This document shows, piece by piece, positions 35,079 to 43,263 of a stretch of DNA of 64,000 nt (its first letter is position 1; each line of letters opens with the position of its first letter). A program made the translations under genes and the position numbers. This DNA comes from Kaistia terrae (GTDB lineage: Bacteria > Pseudomonadota > Alphaproteobacteria > Rhizobiales > Kaistiaceae), in assembly GCF_026344005.1 (NCBI RefSeq), contig NZ_JAPKNH010000001.1, forward strand, positions 992,001 through 1,056,000, in the 5' to 3' direction. Below the pieces are notes generated by a model, which was not told where the DNA came from, made no database searches, and saw only the letters and a list, made by a program, of their open reading frames with translations.

Positions 35079-36137
35079 TCAGGCTTGGATGGAACTACCG
35101 GCCTCGGCGCGCGCTACCGCGATAACTCGTTCCACCGCGTCAAACACGCGACGTGCGTCGATGCCTTCGAGGCAGGCCAGCGTCCCCAGAGGGCACTCGC
35201 GCTTGAAGCAGGGACGGCAGGACAGTTCGATCGAGACGATTTCGGCATTGGGCGCGGTTGGCGGCGTCATCTTCTCCGAGCTGGAGCCGTAGACGACGAC
35301 CAGCGGCCGGTCGAGCGCGCCGGCGACATGCATCAGGCCCGAATCGTTGGAGACGACCGCGTCGCAGCGGCCAAGCAGGGCGGCTGCCTCGATCAGCGAG
35401 GTTCGGCCCGATACATCATCGATCGGCACGCCGGCGAGGCGAACGATCTCGGCCGAAATCGCCTTGTCCTTCGGGCCGCCGAACAGGCGAACGCGGTAGC
35501 CGGACTCGTCGGCGAGCCGGGCCAGGGCCGCGAACTTCGCTGCCGGCCACTGCTTGGCAGGACCGTATTCAGCCCCGGGACAAAGACCGAGGACCGGACG
35601 GTCGTCGTTGAGCCCGAAACGGGCAGCGAGGGCGGCAAGGTCGAGTTTTGGCTGCTGAAGGCGAGGGCGCGGCGAGGCGGGCGGCTGGCCGGCTGGACCG
35701 GCCAGCGCGACGAAGCGGTCGATCGTGCGTGCCGTCTTGCGGTCGGAATCATTCCGCGCATCGGTCAAAAGAATGCTGCGGCCCTCGGCGGCATAGCCGA
35801 CGCGCTCCGGAATCCGGGCGGCGAAGGGCGGGATCGCCGCCTTGAAGGCGCGTGGCAGGACGATCGCCGTGCCGTGACCGGCAGTTTTCAACGAGCGCCC
35901 GATCCTCCATCGGCCAACCAGCCCAAATTGACCATGGCCGAAGCCGAGCGGAATGGTGTTTCGCACACCCTCGATCAAAGACGCGATCGGCAGAGACGCG
36001 GGCGGCGCGAGCACATCGACGGGGCGGTCGGGAAAACGTTGGCGCAGGGCCGCGACCAGACTCGCAGCCATGACCATATCGCCGACCCAGGAGGGGCCGA
36101 CGAGAAGGATGGGCGAGGTGGTGTCTGTGGCGCGCAT
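35079..36137 (-). CDS. waaF: Lipopolysaccharide heptosyltransferase II
   Basis: WaaF adds the second heptose to the LPS inner core. The 352-residue GT9 protein has ILLVGPSWVGDMVMAASL at the start, LGLCPGAEYGPAKQWP (the WaaF GAEYGPAKRWP motif), ARLADESGYRVRLFGG, VVSNDSGLMHVAGALDRP and VVYGSSS. Cys-containing ELSCRPCFKRECPLG near the C-terminus is typical. It lies 57 bases upstream of hldD and probably heads the operon waaF-hldD-gmhB-hldE-AGE. Confidence 0.95.
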   Translation of the reverse strand: MRATDTTSPILLVGPSWVGDMVMAASLVAALRQRFPDRPVDVLAPPASLPIASLIEGVRNTIPLGFGHGQFGLVGRWRIGRSLKTAGHGTAIVLPRAFKAAIPPFAARIPERVGYAAEGRSILLTDARNDSDRKTARTIDRFVALAGPAGQPPASPRPRLQQPKLDLAALAARFGLNDDRPVLGLCPGAEYGPAKQWPAAKFAALARLADESGYRVRLFGGPKDKAISAEIVRLAGVPIDDVSGRTSLIEAAALLGRCDAVVSNDSGLMHVAGALDRPLVVVYGSSSEKMTPPTAPNAEIVSIELSCRPCFKRECPLGTLACLEGIDARRVFDAVERVIAVARAEAGSSIQA

Positions 36138-36184
36138 GTGGGTCGGGACTTCATGGCCCCGACCCGTCCGGGCGTCAAGCCGGA

Positions 36185-36514
36185 TCAGCCGCGCGGTTCG
36201 GAGATCGGGAACTCCTGCGGCGAATTGCCGGGGAGTTCCTGCGGTATTGGCGGGATATCCGGCGGGCTCGGCTGAGGATCGGGCTGGGGCTGCGGATCAT
36301 GGACCGGCGGCATGGGCTGCGGCGGCGCAGGATTGGGTACGTCCGGGTTGCCCGGCAATTCCTGTGGCGGAATCGGCGGTATATCCGGCGGCCGCGGGGG
36401 TTGGTCGGGCTGCGGTTTCGGATCGTGGACCGGCGGCGCGGGTTTTGGCGGCTGGCCAGGATCTGGGACATCGGGGCCTGGGGCTGCGTAAACCGGACGG
36501 TTCGGATCGGACAT
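36185..36514 (-). CDS. Small proline-rich protein with tandem repeat
   Basis: A 109-residue protein with no recognisable domain, signal peptide or membrane segment. After SDPNRPVYAAPGPDVPDPGQ it contains two near-identical units of about 40 residues. Each includes PPVHDPxPQPDxxPxPPDIP, PIP, QELPGN. Composition is dominated by Pro, Asp, Gln and charged residues, so it should be disordered or polyproline II. The ATG at 36514 follows AGGGAGAA, a good ribosome site. It lies 49 bases after DUF2339 on the same strand and may be co-transcribed. Function is unknown. Confidence 0.65.
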   Translation of the reverse strand: MSDPNRPVYAAPGPDVPDPGQPPKPAPPVHDPKPQPDQPPRPPDIPPIPPQELPGNPDVPNPAPPQPMPPVHDPQPQPDPQPSPPDIPPIPQELPGNSPQEFPISEPRG

Positions 36515-36563
36515 GTAGTTCTCCCTTCGCTCTATCAACGGGAGCGAGCGAAGGGAGTTCCTG

Positions 36564-39344
36564 TCAGACGTTGCCAGCGTCGGCTGTCGGGCCGGATTCG
36601 GGCGGCGGCTGGTCTGCCTCATCGCTACCCTTCGCGCCGCCGAAGAGCAGGCGCTGGTAGACAAGGCCGATGCCGATCAGCACTGCGCCGAGCCCCATGA
36701 AGGAGAGGGCGCGCCAGACCCCTTCGAGATTTGACATGTCGATCAGGAACACCTTCAAGACCGTCACGACGATCAGCAGGGCCGAGGCAAGGCGCGCTGC
36801 CCGCTGCTGGAACACCAGCCCGAAGGCAAGCAGCAGGATGCCGAGCACCAGCCATGCCACCGAGTAGGTGTAGGATTCAGCCGAGCCGATCGGATCCCAG
36901 GAGAGATCCGGCGAGGTCGCGAACAGGAAGCGGATTTCCAGTGTGACCGCGGCAAAGGCCAGGATCAGCGCCACCACACCCGTAGCCGCCTGCAGCCAGC
37001 GCAGACGAAGCGGCGGCGTTCTGAGAGCCACCAGACCGGCCAGCACCGCCGGCAGGCCATAGGCGAGCAGGATTTCGTTGAAGACTGGCCCGCCGCCGAC
37101 AGCATCGCCGGTGAACAGCGGATTGGCGACGAAGCCGAGGCCGATGACCGCATTGAGCAGACCGAGGACGCGGGCAATCACGCTACCCAGCCCGAAGACG
37201 GGGCTCGGCCGGCTCTGGGCAAGGCGCGAAAGCCCGAGCGAGAAGGCGAAGGCCGCCGCCGTCGTCAAACCCTGTTCGCTGAGCGCGGTCGTCGGCGACA
37301 GCAGATCGCCGCCAAAAACGATGGCCCGGATCTCGAACACGACGAGCAGGGCAGCCATGATGACGGCCAGCGCTTCCGCCGCGAAAACGCTGCGGTCGAC
37401 GCGGACGCGACGAAGCAGGACGGAAGCAATGGCGAAGGCCGCGGCCGGAATGCCATAGCCGATCAGGACTGAAAGATAGACCCCGCCTCCGGCGCGAACG
37501 CCGAAGATGTACGGGTCCCAGGCGATGCGAGCGAGCACGAGCAGCGCCAGCACGGCGACGGCATAGCGCAGCACGCCGATAGGACGCCGGAGTTGTACCC
37601 ATGCCGCGCCAAGAGCCGCAAGCGCGAGAGCCGTGGTCAGCATGCCGCCTTCCAGTGCCATCGTGAGCGCCGAAGCACTGGCGGCGATGGCCCCGGCGGC
37701 GAACAGGCCCGTCGGCACTTGATCCAGGGCAGATTCAGGGCGCTCACGCCGGGCGAAACGTTCGGTCAGCACGGCGTAAAGTGCCGCAAGGGCCAGAGCG
37801 ATCGCCGCGAAGGCGATGCTGGAGACGAAGCCGGTGATGCGAAGATAGGCGACGATGGCGACGATGACGGGCCCCGCGCTGGCAGCTGCGGCTTGAGCCG
37901 TGGTCGCGAACGGGCCGGCCTCCGGTGTTGCCTGCAACCGCGTCAGCGCCGTCGCGATCAGGGCGGCCGCGCCGAGCAGGCCGACCACGCCGAACATGCG
38001 GATGGCGTCGGGCAGGGGGAAGTAGATCGAGAGCGCATCGACGATATAGGTGACGGGCGCAACCGCTGCCTGCGACACGGCCGGCCAGAAATACAGCAGC
38101 GCGATCAGTTCGATGGCCGCGACCGGGGCGACGAACGCTACTGCGTCATACCTACGGGAGAGCAGCAACAGCATGGCGCCGCCGACGAGGCAGGCGGCGA
38201 TGCTGGCGGAGGTGAAATGGCTGGCGATGGCGCCGAGTACGAGGAGAGCGGCGAGGCCCGCCAGCACGCCGATCGCGAACCAGTCGGGCCGGTCCGTCGT
38301 CGTATCGCGCTGAACGTCGACGACGAGGAAGATCGAGGTCAGGGTGAGCAGGATGATCGCGTAGATGCCGCCCTCGATGGCGCTCGCGCCACCAACCAGC
38401 ATGCCAACGCCCCAGAGAATCGCGGCGACGCTGGCCGCGATGGCCAGCCAGCGCCAGAGGCGAAGCCGTGCCAGCGCAAAGGCGAAGGCCGTGACGACGA
38501 TCAGATAGATCATCAGCGCCAGAATATTGGGCGCGTCGGTGGAGATCAGCAGCGGCGTGACGTAGGAGCCGACGAGGCCAAGGCCGGACAGCCAGGCGCC
38601 ATGCAGGCCCGCGGCCGCCATCGTTCCCATTCCGATGACCGCGAGCAGGATGAACGCAGCCGTCGGTCCGATCAGGCCGTAAAGCGCATAGGCGGCATAG
38701 ACGGTTGCGAACAGGCCAACCGTGCCGGCCGCCGTCAGCACGCCCGGCACGTTGGCGGCCGGTATGCGCGAAAATGAGGTTACCCGGTCGGAGCGGCGCA
38801 GCCATTCGCCCAGTCCCAGCAGGACAAAGGAGAACAGAGCGCCAAACGCGATGCGCACGCCTGGGCCAAGCAGCCCGGCCTCGATGGAGAAGCGGACAAG
38901 GAAGATGGCGCCGAGCGCCAAAGCCAGGCCACCAACCCAGACGGCCCAGCGCGCACCGAGTTTTTGCTCGAAGCTTTCCTTCGGACGCTTCGGTTCCTTG
39001 GAAGGCGATACCCCGGTTGCCTCGACCCACTCGGGCAGGGCGGGCTCTTCGGACTCAAAACCTCCGGTACCAGAATCGGACGGGATGCCGGTGGCGGGTA
39101 CCGTCTTGGGAGTATCAGTCTTGGGAGTATCGGTCTCGAAGGACAACGGGTCGGGAGCGATGTATGGCGGGGTCTCGAAGGGCATGGCGGCAATTGCCCC
39201 GGAACCACGAGCCTCCAGCAGGCTTAGCCGTGACTCGAGCGCACGGATGCGACTGCGCGCCCCGAGCGACATCACAAACGCTGCAATGGCCATGATCGGC
39301 AAGGCGATCAGGGCGATGATTCCGATGGCAATCCATTCATCCAT
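36564..39344 (-). CDS. DUF2339 giant membrane protein
   Basis: A 926-residue protein with a DUF2339 domain. It begins with one membrane segment (about 3-27) and a short coiled-coil RIRALESRLSLLEARG. A linker rich in Pro, Thr and Ser follows, with the small duplication TDTPKTDTPK. KLGARWAVWVGGLALALGAIF opens the main domain, which continues as some 25 hydrophobic segments to the C-terminus. The N-terminal SFEQKLGARW motif and repeated glycine-rich helices are typical. Its role is unknown; a cell-envelope function is assumed because of size and context. The ATG at 39344 begins the usual MDEWIAIGI start; the frame reaches 39395. Confidence 0.88.
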   Translation of the reverse strand: MDEWIAIGIIALIALPIMAIAAFVMSLGARSRIRALESRLSLLEARGSGAIAAMPFETPPYIAPDPLSFETDTPKTDTPKTVPATGIPSDSGTGGFESEEPALPEWVEATGVSPSKEPKRPKESFEQKLGARWAVWVGGLALALGAIFLVRFSIEAGLLGPGVRIAFGALFSFVLLGLGEWLRRSDRVTSFSRIPAANVPGVLTAAGTVGLFATVYAAYALYGLIGPTAAFILLAVIGMGTMAAAGLHGAWLSGLGLVGSYVTPLLISTDAPNILALMIYLIVVTAFAFALARLRLWRWLAIAASVAAILWGVGMLVGGASAIEGGIYAIILLTLTSIFLVVDVQRDTTTDRPDWFAIGVLAGLAALLVLGAIASHFTSASIAACLVGGAMLLLLSRRYDAVAFVAPVAAIELIALLYFWPAVSQAAVAPVTYIVDALSIYFPLPDAIRMFGVVGLLGAAALIATALTRLQATPEAGPFATTAQAAAASAGPVIVAIVAYLRITGFVSSIAFAAIALALAALYAVLTERFARRERPESALDQVPTGLFAAGAIAASASALTMALEGGMLTTALALAALGAAWVQLRRPIGVLRYAVAVLALLVLARIAWDPYIFGVRAGGGVYLSVLIGYGIPAAAFAIASVLLRRVRVDRSVFAAEALAVIMAALLVVFEIRAIVFGGDLLSPTTALSEQGLTTAAAFAFSLGLSRLAQSRPSPVFGLGSVIARVLGLLNAVIGLGFVANPLFTGDAVGGGPVFNEILLAYGLPAVLAGLVALRTPPLRLRWLQAATGVVALILAFAAVTLEIRFLFATSPDLSWDPIGSAESYTYSVAWLVLGILLLAFGLVFQQRAARLASALLIVVTVLKVFLIDMSNLEGVWRALSFMGLGAVLIGIGLVYQRLLFGGAKGSDEADQPPPESGPTADAGNV

Positions 39345-39512
39345 GCCGAGTCTGTTAGCATGACTTCGACTTGTCGGCTGTGATCGTATTCTCATGCGAT
39401 TTGCAGCGACGGCCTGCGTTCGATCCGCGCGGAACCGCCGCCGGTGTTGCTGCGGCGCAGACTTCGCTATATCCCGCTGGCTTCAGGCAAGCATATTGAG
39501 GACGATAAGCGC

Positions 39513-41228
39513 GTGGGCAGAGCCGAGGCGACCGCTGGCGGGACGGAGGCGATCTGGTCACGCCTCGCGACGACGATCGAACGCGCGGTGGACCGGATTG
39601 CCGGATCATCGACGGCGAGTCTGGCCCTGATTGCCATCGTGGCCCTGCTTTCCTTCCTGCCGGGGCTCGCGACGCTGCCGCCGATCGATCGCGACGAGCC
39701 GCGCTTCGCGCAGGCCACGCACCAGATGGTCGAGACCGGCAATTACCTCGATATCCGCCTTCAGGAAGAGACGCGCTACAAGAAGCCGATCGGCATCTAC
39801 TGGCTGCAGTCCGCTGCCGTCTGGTTGACCGGAACGGGCCCGGATGCGCCGATCGGCGTGTATCGCCTGCCGTCGATGATTGGAGCGATCCTGGCGGCCT
39901 GCCTGACCTGGTGGCTGGCAATGGCCTTCGGACGGCCGCGCGCGGCGCTGCTGGCCGGGCTGTTGATGGCCACGACTGTACTCCTCGGCGTCGAGGCGCG
40001 CCTCTCCAAGACCGACGCCGTGCTGCTCGCGACGACCCTCGTTGCGCATGGCGCCCTGGCGCGAGCCTGGCTCTCGCCATCGACGGAGCGCAATCTGCGC
40101 CTCGCCGCGATCTTCTGGACAGCGCTCGGCGCTTCGATCCTGATCAAGGGTCCTGTCGGGCTCGGGGCCATCATCTGTCCGCTGCTGCTGCTTTCGATTG
40201 TCGGCGGATCGTTCCGCTGGCTGAAGCAACTGGCGCCGCTGCCGGGCCTGATCTGGATGCTGGTCGTCGTCGCCCCCTGGTTTGTCGCCATCGGCATCGC
40301 CAGCAAGGGGGCCTTCTTCCAGGAAGCGCTGGGCAAGGACCTGATCGGCAAGGTCGTCAGCGTCCAGGAATCGCATGGCGCACCGCCTGGCGCTTACCTG
40401 CTGCTGATGTTCTTCACCTTCTGGCCGGTCGCAGCCTATTTCACCGCCAGCCTCTCCTGGATCATGGACCGCTTCAAGCAGCCGGTGGTTCTCTACGCCG
40501 TGGTTTCGGTGGTGCCGTTCTGGCTGGCCGTGGAAGCAATGCCGACCAAGCTGCCGCATTACGTCCTGCCGCTCTATCCACTGATGGCGCTGGCAACCGC
40601 CGCGGCCCTTGATGGTGGCGGCATCCGCACGAGCGGCTGGTTCGCCCGCTTCGCTGCGTCTGGCGCGGCCTTGTTCCCCTTCGCACTCGCCGTCGCCGCT
40701 GGCGTGATCGCGGTGTTACTCGGCGAACCGATGCCGGTCGCTGGCATCCTCGTCTTGCTGGTCGCGACCGCGGTCGGTCTGGTATCCGGAAAGCTCTTCG
40801 CGCTTTCGCCGATAGCCAGCAGCGTCGTTGCGGTTCTGACAGCGATGATCACCTATCTCGGCATTTTTGGAATGGTTCTGCCCGGCTATCAGTCGATACG
40901 GATCAGCGAGAACCTGGCCCGCACGGGTCATGCCGCCCTGAGCTGTCCCAACCCGCAATTCGCCAGCGCCGGCTATGCCGAGCCGAGCCTCGTCTTGCTG
41001 GCCGGCACCAAAACACTGCTGACGGGCGGGGCCGGTGCCGCCGACTTCCTGTCGGCTGGTGATTGCCGCGCCGCCTTTGTCGAAAAGCGTCAGTTACAGA
41101 CTTTCAACGAGCGAGCCGACGATCTCGGCATGGTGGTGACAGAAGCGGGCACCGTCCGTGGCTATGCCCTCAATGGCGGCCGGATCCTCGATTTCCACGT
41201 CTTCGTCGCTCGGAGTGCTACCCCATGA
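39513..41228 (+). CDS. GT39/ArnT-like polyprenyl-phosphate sugar transferase
   Basis: A 571-residue membrane glycosyltransferase of the GT39/GT83 (ArnT, RgtA-D) kind, which moves a sugar from polyprenyl phosphate to lipid A or core sugars on the periplasmic face. It has about 12 hydrophobic segments. The first periplasmic loop carries IDRDEPRFAQATHQMVETGN (catalytic Asp-Glu) and RYKKPIGIYWLQ (the KP motif). SKTDAVLLATT and PTKLPHYVLPLYPLMAL (PxHY region) also fit. The GTG at 39513 follows GAGGAC; an upstream GTG at 39444 lacks a site. The stop overlaps the PAP2 gene by ATGA. In rhizobia such genes attach galacturonate; the sugar here is not proven. Confidence 0.87.
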   Translation: MGRAEATAGGTEAIWSRLATTIERAVDRIAGSSTASLALIAIVALLSFLPGLATLPPIDRDEPRFAQATHQMVETGNYLDIRLQEETRYKKPIGIYWLQSAAVWLTGTGPDAPIGVYRLPSMIGAILAACLTWWLAMAFGRPRAALLAGLLMATTVLLGVEARLSKTDAVLLATTLVAHGALARAWLSPSTERNLRLAAIFWTALGASILIKGPVGLGAIICPLLLLSIVGGSFRWLKQLAPLPGLIWMLVVVAPWFVAIGIASKGAFFQEALGKDLIGKVVSVQESHGAPPGAYLLLMFFTFWPVAAYFTASLSWIMDRFKQPVVLYAVVSVVPFWLAVEAMPTKLPHYVLPLYPLMALATAAALDGGGIRTSGWFARFAASGAALFPFALAVAAGVIAVLLGEPMPVAGILVLLVATAVGLVSGKLFALSPIASSVVAVLTAMITYLGIFGMVLPGYQSIRISENLARTGHAALSCPNPQFASAGYAEPSLVLLAGTKTLLTGGAGAADFLSAGDCRAAFVEKRQLQTFNERADDLGMVVTEAGTVRGYALNGGRILDFHVFVARSATP

Positions 41229-42178
41229 GTGTTTGGCGCTTCCGCCTCTCGAAGCGAATGTCCTGGCCGCGCGAAAACTGCGCCGCGATTGCCGAGCGCG
41301 CGCGGCGCGTTCAGTTGCGGCCCTCGATCCACGCTCCGGTTTTCCAGACGTCGGACATCCTCGCGCTGGTGGTCATCAGCGCGGCGCTGGTCGGCATTGT
41401 CGGATTTGCCTTCGACGCTCTGTCGGTCGAGCGCGCCCGCGCCCTGCCAAGCGCGGTCCTGCTCGTCGCCAGTTGGCTATCTTATTTCGGCAAGTCGCAA
41501 TGGGAGCTGATCCCGGCCGGCATCCTTGTGCTCGTCCTTCTCTCCGGCCGCTGGAAGATAGTGCCGCCCTTGGTCCGGGCCGCCTGGGCCGAGATCGGTG
41601 CGCTTTCGGCCTATATCTTCCTGGCAATCGCCGGCTCCGGCATTATCGTCAACATCTTCAAGCAGTTCATCGGTCGCGGCCGGCCACCGACCTTTGACGA
41701 GTATGGCGCCCTGGCGCTGCATCCGTTCGAATTTGCCTATCGTTTCCAGAGTTTTCCGTCCGGCCATGCGACGACGGCCGGAGCCATTATTGCCATCGGA
41801 TTCCTGGTCATTCCACGCTGGCGGCTCGGCCTGTTGATTTTCGGGCTTGCCATGGCGGCAAGTCGAGTTGCTGTTGGCGCGCACTATCCAAGCGACATTC
41901 TGGCAGGGCTGATCTTCGGCTACGCCTTCAGCCTTTGGTTGGCCGGACGTTTTGCCACCTCAGGCTGGGGCTTTGCACGCGGATCGACCGGCTCTATAAC
42001 CGCGCGCACTGCGGCGATCCGAACCAGTTTCGAAAGTCCCGCGCGCGTTGCGATCCTGTTTGCCGGGCTTCTGGACGCGCTCGTGGGACGGCGCATCTGG
42101 ATCGCGGCGCTTAAATCCATCGGAGACGGTTCCTATGACGATGCCCGCTTCCGGCGAGACCGTCTTGAAAAGCCCTGA
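41225..42178 (+). CDS. PAP2-family membrane phosphatase
   Basis: A 317-residue PAP2 phosphatase with about six membrane segments and all three family motifs: KQFIGRGRPPTFDEYGA (KxxxxxxRP), FPSGHATTAG (PSGH) and SRVAVGAHYPSDILAGL (SRxxxxxHxxxD). Related rhizobial enzymes are lipid A phosphatases (LpxE/LpxF) or undecaprenyl-diphosphate phosphatases. It is coupled to the GT39 gene by a 4-base overlap and overlaps the following GT2 gene by 44 bases. It may dephosphorylate lipid A or recycle the polyprenyl carrier. Confidence 0.88.
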   Translation: MSVWRFRLSKRMSWPRENCAAIAERARRVQLRPSIHAPVFQTSDILALVVISAALVGIVGFAFDALSVERARALPSAVLLVASWLSYFGKSQWELIPAGILVLVLLSGRWKIVPPLVRAAWAEIGALSAYIFLAIAGSGIIVNIFKQFIGRGRPPTFDEYGALALHPFEFAYRFQSFPSGHATTAGAIIAIGFLVIPRWRLGLLIFGLAMAASRVAVGAHYPSDILAGLIFGYAFSLWLAGRFATSGWGFARGSTGSITARTAAIRTSFESPARVAILFAGLLDALVGRRIWIAALKSIGDGSYDDARFRRDRLEKP

Positions 42179-42932
42179 TACGGACGCCGGCCTGATGGCG
42201 CGGCCGGACGTTTCGGTGGTCATTCCGTGCAAGAACGAAGCGGAAAACCTGCCCGAGCTTATCGGCGAGGTTGCCGCCGCTCTGGCCGGCCGCAAGTTCG
42301 AGTTGATCGTCGTCGACGACGGCTCGACAGACGCCACGCCCGCGGTTGTGCGCGAGATGATGCGTGACCGGCCGTGGCTGCGTTCGATGCGCGATGAGCG
42401 GTCGAGCGGGCAGAGCGCTGCCGTGCGCACCGGCCTGTTGGCGGCGCGTGGCGATATCGTGCTGACGCTCGACGGCGACGGCCAGAACAATCCGGAATTC
42501 ATGCCGGCGATGCTGGAAGCGATGGAGCAGGGTGGCCCCCGGACGGCTCTGGTCGCCGGTCAACGCCTGAAGCGCACTGATTCCGGTGCCAAGCGCATGG
42601 CGTCGCGTTTCGCCAACCGCCTTCGCGGCGCCATCCTCAAGGATGGTACGCGCGATTCAGGCTGCGGGTTGAAGGCGATTCGCCGCGACGTGTTCCTGCT
42701 GTTTCCCTATTTCGACGGCTGGCACCGCTATCTGCCGGCGTTGACGATCCGCGAGGGCTACAAGGTCGCGCATGTCGACGTGGTCGACCGCAACCGTCGC
42801 CACGGAACGTCCAAATACGGCATCCTGGATCGGGGCCTCGTCGGCGCGCTCGATCTGTTCGGTGTCTGGTGGCTTATCCGGCGGCGGAAGAATATTCCCG
42901 CGCCGATAGAGGTGAAGATCGATGGTCGGTAA
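42135..42932 (+). CDS. Family 2 glycosyltransferase, polyprenyl-phosphate sugar synthase type
   Basis: The 265-residue GT-A transferase resembles dolichol-phosphate mannose synthase and rhizobial RgtE. It shows DVSVVIPCKNEAENLPELI, ELIVVDDGSTD, GDIVLTLDGDGQNNPEF (metal-binding DxD), CGLKAIRRDVFL and HVDVVDRNRRHGTSKYG. It lacks the C-terminal membrane segments of ArnC, as expected for a DPM1-like form. The ATG at 42135 overlaps the PAP2 gene; an ATG at 42195 is a shorter alternative. It probably makes the donor used by the GT39 protein. Confidence 0.9.
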   Translation: MTMPASGETVLKSPDTDAGLMARPDVSVVIPCKNEAENLPELIGEVAAALAGRKFELIVVDDGSTDATPAVVREMMRDRPWLRSMRDERSSGQSAAVRTGLLAARGDIVLTLDGDGQNNPEFMPAMLEAMEQGGPRTALVAGQRLKRTDSGAKRMASRFANRLRGAILKDGTRDSGCGLKAIRRDVFLLFPYFDGWHRYLPALTIREGYKVAHVDVVDRNRRHGTSKYGILDRGLVGALDLFGVWWLIRRRKNIPAPIEVKIDGR

Positions 42933-43263
42933 TCTTTTCGGCTCTTTTGCCGCCTGGCTGCATCATGTTTTCGTCGAGCAGTTCGACATCTGGATCCTGC
43001 TCGGATTCGTCGCGCAAGCGCTCTTCACCATGCGCTTTGTCGTGCAGTGGATCGCCAGCGAGCGGGCAAAGAAGAGCGTCGTGCCCGCCGCCTTCTGGAC
43101 CTTCTCGATCCTCGGCGGCGCGCTTCTGCTCGTCTATGCCATTTACCGCAAGGACCCGGTCTTCATCGCCGGGCAGGCGGCTGGCCTGTTCATCTATTTC
43201 CGCAACGTCTGGTTTATCCTGCACGAGCGGAAGCATGCGCGCGAGACGGGCGCCGTCAGCTGA
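42922..43263 (+). CDS. LAB_N domain membrane protein
   Basis: A 113-residue protein with the lipid A biosynthesis N-terminal (LAB_N) domain: DIWILLGFVAQALFTMRFVV, QWIASERAKKSVVP, FWTFSILGGALLLVYAIY, RKDPVFIAGQAAGLFIYFRN. It has three membrane segments. Despite the domain name it is not lipid-A-disaccharide synthase. In rhizobia such proteins accompany the GT2 that makes dodecaprenyl-phosphate-galacturonate. It overlaps the GT2 gene by 11 bases and the convergent metC by 8 bases. Confidence 0.88.
   Translation: MVGNLFGSFAAWLHHVFVEQFDIWILLGFVAQALFTMRFVVQWIASERAKKSVVPAAFWTFSILGGALLLVYAIYRKDPVFIAGQAAGLFIYFRNVWFILHERKHARETGAVS

Noticed and set aside
37593-38777. 394-residue plus-strand frame inside the DUF2339 gene
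   Set aside because: Arg/Asp/Gly-rich antisense shadow of a clear membrane protein gene; no ribosome site or domain.
39110-39139. Short tandem duplication encoding TDTPKTDTPK
   Set aside because: Only two 15-base units in a linker; treated as slippage within the DUF2339 gene, not as a repeat array.
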